64,000 nt of DNA from Cryptomeria japonica. Its lineage: Eukaryota; Streptophyta; Pinopsida; Cupressales; Cupressaceae. Both the position numbers and the translations under genes were made by a program. Where the stretch lies: positions 609,285,209 through 609,349,208 of the forward strand of contig NC_081413.1 of the NCBI RefSeq assembly GCF_030272615.1, given 5' to 3'. Below are positions 22,916 through 31,599 of the stretch, piece after piece (the stretch's first letter is position 1; each line of letters opens with the position of its first letter). Under the pieces are notes generated by a model. It did no database searches. It was not told the DNA's origin and saw only the letters and a list, made by a program, of their open reading frames with translations.

Positions 22916-23400
22916 AGAAGTCTTTGAGCTTTCATGTGTAAATTCAAGAATTGAAAGGAATAGAAGGAAATTGCTCAAGCTTTGAGTCTTTGTGCTACAT
23001 TCTTGAGTTAGTGTTCTATATTATCTTTCTTGCAAGTGTTCCTAAAGAGCTTAATCACATCTGATTAGCAGTCTTTGTGCTGCAAGTAGTTGAGTTTAAT
23101 ATAGATTAAAATAAATATTTTGTTGAGAGAAGCTGCAAGTCTTTGTGCTTTCACTTGTTCTTAAGAGAATTAGGAGTAGATTTTGTGGGAAATAGCTGTG
23201 AGTCTTTGAGCTTACACTACTTCTCATTGTTTTAAAGAAGAAAAGAATAGTGTTTTTCAGTCTTTGAGCTGTCATAACTTGTTTTTTATAGCATTAGTGT
23301 AGAAAAGGGTAGATAGGACTTCACATAATCAAGTCTTTGAGCTTGACATTTTCGTCCTGTCCCGAAGGAAGTGACGAAAGTCTTTGCACTTTCAGGAAAC
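22916..23400 (+). repeat. AGTCTTTGAGCTTTCA repeats in R/U5 of D1
   Basis: Eight copies of AGTCTTTG(A/T)GCT plus a few matching bases, near 22918, 22983, 23070, 23133, 23190, 23258, 23332 and 23378. Spacing is 45-87 bp, all downstream of the TATA box and therefore probably in the transcribed leader. Confidence 0.75.
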
Positions 23401-23660
23401 TTCATTTCCTTTCTCTCATTTCATTTGAAAGTGGTTATTGTTGTTCATATTCAATTGCTATCCTTTTCTGTGAAGAGAAAAGGATATTGTCTTTCTTGAA
23501 AGAAGAAGAAAGATTGTTGTCCCATCCTATTTTATTTTCAAAGTTGTAGTTAGATAGGGGGAGCCTTCCCTTAATTAGGAGAGTTTTACTCATGTGCTGT
23601 GGTTGAAACCACAATTTTGTATATTTCCCCAAGTGTACAAAATTTTCAACCAACAAACAT

Positions 23661-24240
23661 ATCCTGTCGCAGGGCTCGTACGGTTTTGGATTCTTCATCA
23701 CTGCTACCTTCGGTACTCTCATCATCATTGGTCTTCCTCTTCTCTCGGGAGGAGGTTTTATGTTCACTCTCAATGTCCATCGCTCGATTGTACGCATCGA
23801 CGTATGAGGACGGATGCACTACTTTCATCTTCTTGCACAGTGAGGGTATCAATCCCTCCGTGAACCACCTCTTCTTCAACCCGTCGGCTGGTTGGTTTTC
23901 CATCTTGTTAAACAGTTCTTTGAGCCTATGGTTGTAAGCGCATACACTCTCATTTTTCCCTTGCTTAGTATTATAGATTTCGGCCACGATCTCATTATCA
24001 TCCCTCAAGAGTTTGAATTCCTCTTGGAACGCCTTCTTCAGATCACTCCATCTCGTCTTGTGTTGGGCGTTGAGGTTTGTGTACTAGTAAATGGCAATCC
24101 CCCGAAGGGTCGCGGGAAATGCCTTCATCCAGTAGTCCATGTCATCGTGGCCATTTGCCTTCCAAATGGTTATGCATGTTTTGCAATGCCATACTGGGTC
24201 CTCCGACCCGTCTCCCGTGAACTTTGGCAATTTCTTCTTC
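23661..24240 (-). pseudogene. B1 gag, N-terminal part
   Basis: Minus-strand gag core: the region from about 24240 reads KFTGDGSEDP, WKANGHDDMDYWMKAFPATL and WSDLKKAFQEEFKLL, then open from 24008: AEIYNTKQGKNESVCAYNHR, LKELFNKMENQPAD, FTEGLIPSLCKKMKV, typical of the retrotransposon gag domain. A Ser/Glu-rich linker follows (TEGSSDEESK). It is cut at 23661 by D1, and the rest of gag lies at 11322 and below. One stop near 24083 breaks the N-terminal part. Confidence 0.8.
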
Positions 24241-24295
24241 TCCTGGGCGTTCAACATTTATTTCACTCGGAAGGTACGTGTGTATTAACCTTATG

Positions 24296-24548
24296 TGCCG
24301 AACCTGGGTGGACTATTTCAACCGCTACGTTTCGATGCTTTCCTTGCACTCTCAGCCACACGGGCGTCCTCTACACGTCCACCTTCAGCGTCCCCAACAC
24401 TTCGAGTACTTCCAGGTGTGTCGGACCTGAGTGAATTGTTCCAACCGCTACGTTTCGGTGCTTTCCTTGCACTCTCAGACACGTGTGCGTCCTCTACACG
24501 TCCACCTCCACCGTTCCAACACTCCGAGTACTTCCAGGCTTCGACTGG
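24296..24548. repeat. Tandem duplication (about 125 bp x 2) in the B1 leader
   Basis: Two copies of a block running from about CGGACCTGAGTG-type sequence through CAACCGCTACGTTTCGGTGC to GAGTACTTCCAGG. B2 has the same two copies at 47984-48235, so the duplication predates the spread of the family. Confidence 0.8.
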
Positions 24549-24679
24549 TCTTTGTTCTCCCTCCGTCCTAGGGTCGACAGATCACCTAATCGCTTGGTCT
24601 TGACCACCTTGTGCCTCTTCTCACCGTTGATGGGATCTACGAACATGAATCACTCAAGGTTGACCCGATTTCTTTTAAG

Positions 24680-24694
24680 GCAACGATGCCAAAA
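24680..24694 (-). other. B1 primer-binding site
   Basis: On the minus strand, directly after the 5' LTR: TTTTGGCATCGTTGC. It resembles the tRNA-Asp-type site (TGGCGCCGTTGCC) of Tat/Athila Gypsy elements. B2 has TTTTGGTGTCGTTGC in the same place. Confidence 0.65.
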
Positions 24695-25036
24695 TGTTTG
24701 CTGGTACAACTGGTAAATTATGTACAGGAAATAATAATGTACAGTACAATGCATACCAGACACGGCAGAAAATATATCTTTATTCGCACATTCAATTATT
24801 ACAGAGAAGAGACCAAAGATGGTCGGCCAAGGATTACACTAGATCCGACAATACCATCCCCCTTCCTTGACAATACATGACATATTTAAAGGACCCGACG
24901 GTTGTCAAGAGGTACACAACCGTCAACCAACCGACACAACCACCCGAGACCGACAACCAGTCAATACAATTAATTAATACCTTGTCGGATAACAAAGATT
25001 ATCAAACATAACAATAGGCAATTTATGCCGACAACA
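24695..25036 (-). repeat. B1 5' LTR
   Basis: 342 bp, partner of 8038-8383. Minus-strand start TGTTGTCGGCAT at 25036. Confidence 0.9.
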
Positions 25037-25675
25037 CCCCTTACCTTGAGGATAATAATTTGATGAAAACTTAAGGGTTATACCATATTCAAAAGCCCAA
25101 TTTAAAAATTTTAATGATGTAAACGCAGAACCATTATCACAAACAATAGCATGTGGACAACCAAACCTAGTAATGATGTTCTCCTCTAAAAATTTAATCA
25201 CAGCGTCAATTGTACATAACTTCAAAGCTTGAGCTTCTGACCATCGAGTACAGTAATCAGTCACGGTTAGAATGTACCTGTGTTGCATAGAGGAAGGCGA
25301 ATTGATCATACCAATGAAGTCGATACCCCACATAGCGAAAGGTCTGGACTCGATCATAGGATGTAGCGGCATAGCTGGATTCTTCTCTCGAATGACAACA
25401 ACCTGGCATGTGTGACACATCTTCACATTTTCATGAGTATCTCGGAAGAAGGTAGGCCAGTAATAGCCTGCTCTAAAAATTTGGTGCACAATAGCCAAGC
25501 TTGCACCATGACCTATCCCAAAGTTGTTGTGAAAATGTTCCACAATCTGTTTCGCTTCATCCTTTCCAACACATCTCAAATATATTCCTTCATGATTTCT
25601 TTGGTATAAAACCAAGCCTTGTAACATAAAATGTTGACATTTCAATCTTAATGCTCTCCTCTGAGCAGGGCTCAT
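25037..25675 (-). pseudogene. Element C integrase, N-terminal part and core
   Basis: Minus-strand frame with the zinc-binding domain (EHFHNNFGIGHG ... CHTCQV) and the catalytic core up to the second Asp (MWGIDFIGMI, IVCDNGSAFTS). It ends at YYPQGK, where B1 begins. The Glu of the triad lies across the insertion at about 8020. The frame continues from RT with one break near 25690. The family role is joining of viral-type DNA to the chromosome. Confidence 0.9.
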
Positions 25676-25702
25676 ATGCGCGGGGCATTTCTAGTTCAAT
25701 AA

Positions 25703-27256
25703 TTAACAAACAATATCTTTATGCCATTCATCTGGAGTGACATCCTCAATTGCATAGACTTGTTGGACTAATCCGGGTCCATCAACTGCTAAAGTTTGCG
25801 CTAAGGCTTGACCTCGAACAAGTCTCATTGGTTGGATCTCAATGTCATACTCCTGGATAGTGGCGACCCACTTTCCTCTCCTTTCTCCTAATTCATTCTG
25901 CATAAGGAGTGTCTTAACTGCTGCATCGGGGACAATGGCATGAACTTTTGCCCTCAAAATGTAATGTCTGAATTTTTTTATTGCTTTCACCAAAGCATAA
26001 GCTTGTTTCTCTACGTTTGGATATCTCGGTTCCGTGTCTTTCAACGGTGCTCTCATAAATGCTATGGGATGTTCATCTTTATCTTCATTCTTTTGTGTAA
26101 GGACTGTTGCACAAGTATGTTTTGAGGCGAATGAATACACATAAAAAGGTCTCACATAATCAAGACTGACCAAAACAGGAGCCTCAATGATGGTGGACTT
26201 GATTTCTTCAAATGCTTTCTTTGCTTCTATCGTCCATTCCATCTTAGCATCTTTCTTCAACATTTCATTCAGTGGTCGTATTATCTCAGCAAATCCAGAG
26301 ATAAATTTTCTCACAAAATTGATTTTACCAAAGGACTTCAGTTCTTTCTTACTGTTCGAGAGGTTTATCTTGGATATAGCCTCAAGTCTTTCTGGATCAA
26401 TGGAGATTCCTTTCTCCGAGATAATATGTCCTAACAATTTACCTTCTGTAACCCCGAATATGCATTTCTTGGGATTAAGAGATATCCCGTACTTTTTGCA
26501 TCTTTGAAACACCTTTCTCAAATCTTCAATATGATCTTCTCTTTTCCTTGAGAAAATTGTAATATCATCCATGTAAATAATGATGCATTTTCCAATCAAA
26601 TCTTGAAATGCAATATCCATAGCTCGCTGGAACGTGGCTCCAACATTGATTAAGCCAAATGGCATCCTTCTATATGCAAACGTACCCCACTTTGTGGTGA
26701 AGGCTATTTTTAATCTATCTTCATATTCTACCATTACCTGATTGTATCCTGAATATCTGTCCAAAAAGGACATCATCTGCGATCCATTCACAATTTGTAA
26801 AACCTCATCCAATGATGGAAGTGGGTAGTTATCTTTTTTTGACGCTCTATTCAAACTTCTGAAATCAACACAAAGCCTTATCTCTCCACTCTTCTTTCTA
26901 ACTGGGACCAAATTGGCGACCCACGTCGAGTGTCGCATGGGAAAGATAGTCCTTGTTGATAACAATTTCTTCACTTCTTGATATATGAGAGGTTCCAACA
27001 AAGGGTTCACTGGCCTTTGTCTTTGCCTAAATGGCTTACTGTCTGGTTTCAAGGGAATAGTTTGTGTAATGATTGATGTATCATATGTCTTCAAATCATC
27101 ATATCCCCATGCAATCACATCAGGAAAATCTCTCATGTTCTTCAATATGCCTTCCCTTTCACTGGGTGTGCATGCTTTCCCTATGAATACATTCTTAACT
27201 TCTTTGTCATTTCCCAAATTCACCATTTCACAGGCACTTCCACTTGAGTCATGCAA
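25703..27256 (-). pseudogene. Element C reverse transcriptase and first RNase H
   Basis: Open for 517 codons. RT motifs: VPVRKKSGEIRLCVDFRSLN, SFLDRYSGYNQV, RRMPFGLINVGATFQ, the catalytic IIYMDDITIFS (near 26570) and LGHIISEKG. The RNase H (from about residue 370, FYVYSFASKHTCATVLTQK) lacks the usual first Asp and reads as a degenerate connection/RNase H, followed by the RGQALAQTLA motif typical of Tat-like elements. The RT active site is intact, and this is the best-kept part of C. The frame may extend upstream, broken near 27256-27390. Confidence 0.9.
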
Positions 27257-27391
27257 TCTTTCTACCTTTATTTTATCTCGATCAAATATTCATTCTAGCT
27301 CTATCATCCCCTTAGGAATGAAGTTTGTCTTCAAATCTAAGATACCATCTGAATCATATTCTACTTCTTCAGCTTCCTCTTCATCAATAAC

Positions 27392-27960
27392 CTAACTCAG
27401 GAAAATATCTGTATTTGTCAGTAAATCCAATATATGCTTATCGTCTTCAAAAACTTGGAAATTAGTGACATTGTCTAGTACGGATGGAACTGATGCGAGT
27501 TCCATTGTAAATTTCTTCAATCCTTCCATGGCGATGGGTTCCAAGGAACTAGCAACCTGTGCAAGCGCATTTGCCACTTGGTTTTGTGATCTGTATATTG
27601 ACTTGATATTGAAAGCATCAAAGCTTTCGATGAGATCCCATATCCTATTGCGGTATTTTGTCAATCTTTTGTCGTGGCAGACATATTGCTTCCGCACTTG
27701 TCTTACTACAATCTTTGAATCTCCAAAAACATGTAAAATCTTCACTTTCTTTCGAATGGCTAACAGCAACCCATGAACTAAGGATTCATACTCGGCAACA
27801 TTGTTCGTACATGGAAACTGTAATCTATGGGAGGCCAAATAAGTTTCCCCTGAGGGACTGATTAATTCAAATCCGGCTCTTGATCCTTTCTTTGACTTTG
27901 AACCATCAAATCTCAATGTCCAAACTTGATCTTCGTCATGTATTTCTTCTTTGGTTTTAT
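27392..27960 (-). pseudogene. Element C additional (archaeal-type) RNase H, upstream of RT
   Basis: Minus-strand frame beginning near WTLRFDGSKSKKGSRAG (first Asp) and running through CTNNVAEYESLVHGLLLA (Glu) and VFGDSKIVVRQV (second Asp) to NQVANALAQVAS, where plant aRNH domains usually have Asp (N..AD.LA). The fourth acidic residue is therefore Asn. This type of second RNase H is known from Tat-lineage Gypsy elements, where I know it between RNase H and integrase. Here it lies between protease and RT. Open to the stop at 27392. An upstream TAG near 27990 separates it from the protease region. Confidence 0.8.
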
Positions 27961-28247
27961 CTGTAATTTCTTCATCTGGCCTAGGAGAGGCCTATTTAAT
28001 TTCTTCAAGTGTCAAAATTTCAGGAATTCTCTTTGTGTATTTGATTCAAAGCTACCTTGCATATTGCGCGAGAGAATTCAGAATGAGCAACATTGTGAAT
28101 TCGGCACCAATTAGGCAACAATAAATTTTGAATGCGAGCACGGTTGCCTAACTCAACTCCCTACTGAATATTCTTGAATACAAATCCTCTGAAACTTTCA
28201 AACATATCAACTTCTTCATCTGTATCATGATCACTTTCTATTACGAC

Positions 28248-29340
28248 TTATGTAGAATTCACAATCTCATGATTTTCTTCTATCTTGTCAACTGGGTTTT
28301 GAAGCATCAAAACCTTTGCAGCTTTTGGTTTGTAATTCCCCAAATCTGTCTCTAGGAAAAGGATTTCATTGTTTTCCCCATATTCTATTATCATCAATCT
28401 TAATCTTGGGGTACTATCTAACTTTGATCTGGTTTGGTACACCTCTCCATGGCAGCCACATGTGAGAGAAATCGGTCGAAAAGTAACCATTCAATCTCCT
28501 TGACTAATCTCGACTCAGGAGCATGCCATATCCATCTGGAATGTCTACAACTGATATATCTATGAAGTGTTGGACTCTTGGATCTGCAACCAATTGCATA
28601 TGAATATTGCTTAATTCTTCAATCACAGGTACCTCTGTCTTATCTAATTGTGTAACTCTTTTACTAGTCTGTATGGGAATGAGACCCAATTTCTTGCATA
28701 TAGCCTTTGGCATTACATTACTTGAAGCTCCAGAATCTACCAGACAATTATGCAAAAGCTTGCCAAATATCCTTACTGAAAGCAAGAATGGGGCTGGCTC
28801 ATCTTGATAATTCAATGCTGGCTTATCCCTATGGACTTGCAAGTTCTCTTCATTTTTTACGCTTTCTTTGGAAACTTCATCATTTTTAACCGTACTTTCG
28901 ACAGAAGCAATCTCACTTTTAGGAAGGATTTCACCCTTGGTAGGATTTTCAGTCATAACTAGTGAATCCTTAACTCTCTTTACATTATCTCTTGTGAGAA
29001 AAGCTTTGCCTTCTAACATATCTTCTTTCTTTGGCACATTTGTCGTCTTTACTAATTCTTCTTTGTAGGGCATATTAGATGAATCTTGAACTACACATGC
29101 CTCTTCCGATAATTGCTGAATATTTGGTTCATCTTGAACCACATTTATGCTTGCTTGAGGAACATTTGTAACTCTTTGAATGTTGGAACTGGTTTGAGCT
29201 ATAGCTTTCCCGGCAGTACTCTCATTTAGTCCATTCATTAATGTATCTCTGATATCAGGTACCTTCATTAGTTCGAACAATGGTAGGCTTACCTTGACTT
29301 TCTTGAATTCTTCTAACACACACAGATTCAGCCGCTTCAA
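28248..29340 (-). pseudogene. Element C protease
   Basis: Open 28504-29340 (278 codons): a Lys/Glu/Val-rich linker, then a retropepsin domain (FLLSVRIFGKLLHNCLVDSG, then ASSNVMPKAICKKLGL) with the Asp-Ser-Gly site intact, ending DGYGMLLSRD. Beyond a frame change near 28500 the nucleotides still give GYFSTDFSHMWLPWRG, a block common after the protease in Tat-like elements. The open stretch 28490-28248 is out of that frame in part. The protease matures gag and pol. Confidence 0.8.
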
Positions 29341-29481
29341 CTCTTCTCTTGGAGGGGGAATGTTCTTCTGTCTATACTCAGGTGAATCTTGTGGATAGCT
29401 TGGTGTGTTGCTAGCACCTGGATTTGGTGGCGTAGCAAAATTATTCGAAGGAACGAAAGTAGTTAAAGGCTCTTGATTCCT

Positions 29482-30735
29482 CTAATTCCTCTGATAAACT
29501 CTTGGTCCAGTGTTTCCTGACGACTGATGAAACACTTCTTTAATTCCTTCAACTAAAACATTGTTATTCAATGGTGTGAAATAGTAGTCTGGATCTTCAA
29601 TAGGTCCATTGGCTGAAGCAAGTGGGAACTGATAACTAAGCGGAACCATAGGTCCATTCGTCGATTCTGGAGGAAATCTCCCACCTTGTTTGCATACTAA
29701 ACTTTCTTCATAAACTGGAGGAAACTTGAAATCCTCAATGATTAATGCTTGGTCATATCTTGTAGTGGGAACAATTTCATATCCCATTGTTGGAGTGCTT
29801 TCTGGTGCTTCATTATTTCGCACTTCCTATTGGAAAATATCAGCAGCAACCTTGAATTCAGGACAATGCAATTCTGAATGTTGACTAGTGTTATGTAATC
29901 TGCACCAATTTGATAAGGCAACTTCCGCAACGAAGACTCTGTCATCCAGTTGACTTTCTGAAGCTGGCGGATTGTCAAGAGGTGACGGCACGTTTCCATT
30001 GTTGGGCGCAGTATTCTACGTTCTCTTCTAATAGTTATGATTATTGCCATGATATCCTTGGTTATTTTGATTGTTGTTCTGATAATTCTGATTGTTACTT
30101 TGGTAACCTTGATTGTTATTTTGATTACCACCTTGATAATTTCTATGCATACTGTAGAGCTGATTGTTCTGATTCCTCAAATGAGTAACCTCTGTAGATA
30201 ATTTCTTTACTTTGTCTATTAACTCTTTCATTTCTTCTTTCTCCACCTGTGTCCTCGTGGATGTCATGGTATTTTGCAGGTACGCTGGATGTGTCTGCGG
30301 AGCTTGAGAAATGGGTGCCCCGGGATGGAGTACCAACTGATTTGATGGTTGAGCAGTTGGATACATCAGTTGTGGAACTTGATTCATTATCGGTGTATGA
30401 TGCACTAAAGCTTGACTTAAATTATGAATTTGATTTGCGGCCGCGAGTGACCCCAAATTGAGCAAAGGTCCACAAAGATTCTGACGCAATATTTTACTAA
30501 CTTCTATTGCCTTTGCATATGCTTCATTCAAATTTGCTGGAGAGGGATGAGTTCGCACAAACATAGCTGTAAGTGGCTCTAGAGCATGATAGTATATCTC
30601 TTGAGCATCTGGAATAAGATAAGGAGTCTGCAACCTTGTATAAGCTTTTTGGAATCAGCTGTTGAATGAATTGATAGGTTCATTCTCTTGTCTTTTACAC
30701 TCAACAAATTGTCTATGCAACTCCGATGGGGAAAT
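29482..30735 (-). pseudogene. Element C gag, C-terminal two-thirds
   Basis: Minus-strand frame from about 30735 (QISPSELHRQFVECKRQENE, NSFNS then a stop, FQKAYTRLQTPYLIPDAQE). It is open 30633-30028 through a Gln/Asn-rich tail built on GYQSNNQNYQNNNQNN. A zinc-binding segment WCRLHNTSQHSELHC follows near 29880-29920, then TAG near 29830 and a Pro-rich open stretch to 29482. The N-terminal gag is missing at 30741, where LTR J begins. Asn/Gln tracts replace the usual basic linker. Confidence 0.75.
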
Positions 30736-30740
30736 TTGGA

Positions 30741-31486
30741 TTCCAAACTAACCATGGTGGGATTTGTGACCCACAATATCAATCCACTGGCCATATGAAG
30801 AGATATTACAAAATATAAGGGGCCTGCAATTGCAAGAAAGCTTACAACCTAGATCACATTGTTCAATCACAAAAGGAGCCTCACGGACTACATATAAATC
30901 TAGACTACAATCTGGAGAAGTGTTGAATTGCTAAGATAGCATCTTCTATGTCAGAATACAGTTCCGGTTTAAGCTCTATCTGTTCTGGTCTGAAACCCTA
31001 AAACCCTTTACCGGAATAACCCTTACATAAATATCCTCACAATACATAATCTCTCTGATATATTTCGCATCTCCTTCATTATCTCCTTCCTATTAAATAT
31101 TCGCATGATGATATCAAAATGATCTATCAACTGACCTATATACCCTATACAATTTATCATGCCTTATGTCGGCTTACAAAGATAATTACAATATCAAATT
31201 ACATGTCAGCTAGATAACATGAATGCATAAATATTAAAACCAATTGCTGATGTCGGATCCAAGAGATCTCGGCCTTCAATACCGATAACCTTATTCTAAA
31301 CCATGTCGGCCTGCATTGCTGGTAACCAAAGAAATCCTTTTGTCCTGTCGTTGCCGGTGCTGGTGTAGTGTCTGTGAAGTGCCTGCCGGTACACAACTGA
31401 ACCAAAACATGAAGCCGGAATAAAATACCATGTTGCCATCAATGACAACATAGTGAAACCAACCAATTGAGTGTCAATTGCCAACA
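30741..31486 (-). mobile_element. Probable solo LTR (J), cutting gag of C
   Basis: On the minus strand it opens at 31486 with TGTTGGCAATTGACACTCA, a common plant LTR opening. The low end is uncertain: AACTA lies at 30736-30740 and again at 31487-31491, which would make a 5-bp target duplication, but the LTR would then end ...ACCATGGT rather than in CA. No coding sequence inside. Confidence 0.45.
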
Positions 31487-31599
31487 AACTACTAAAGATG
31501 AATAGGGAGAAATAAATTTGATCTGGATTCTTTGATTTTTTAAGAAATTATCTCTTAGATTGTATATAAATGCCACTTGCTACAACAAATTCCTAAAGA

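Larger units (their letters stand above)
11328..23655 (+). mobile_element. Solo LTR D1 (5.0 kb without nested A), carrying an ORF
   Basis: Starts TGTTGTCCTCATTTTTG and ends TTTTCAACCAACA, with the 5-bp target duplication AACAT on both sides (11323-11327 and 23656-23660). Removing it rejoins the gag frame of B1 exactly as in B2. Inside, apart from chromovirus A (inserted 85 bp from the left end), there is no second copy of either terminus, no gag, RT or integrase. A TATA box at 22840 lies about 0.8 kb before the right end, so most of the sequence is U3. U3 carries palindromic modules and a long ORF (20675-22867). A second copy, D2, starts at 60389 with the same terminus. Confidence 0.85.
8038..25036 (-). 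mobile_element. Element B1: gag-protease LTR retrotransposon, split by D1 and A
   Basis: Bounded by two LTRs of about 345 bp that are nearly identical by eye. On the minus strand they run from TGTTGTCGGCAT to CAGCAAACA. Flanking 5-mers are CCCAT (8033-8037) and CCCCT (25037-25041), 4 of 5 identical, and the two flanks rejoin the integrase frame of element C. Without the D1 insertion B1 is about 4.67 kb, matching B2 (4.81 kb) elsewhere in the window. A primer-binding site lies inside the right LTR and a polypurine tract inside the left LTR. The interior encodes gag with zinc knuckles and an aspartic protease but no RT, RNase H or integrase, so the element needed a helper. Confidence 0.9.

Noticed and set aside
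23435-24880. Plus-strand frames over B1 gag and leader
   Set aside because: Antisense shadows of the gag frame and of the duplicated leader; no conserved motif.
30765-31486. LTR J starting at TGTGACCC (30765)
   Set aside because: That border gives no matching duplication (GGATT against AACTA); the border at 30741 gives AACTA on both sides, though with a non-CA end.
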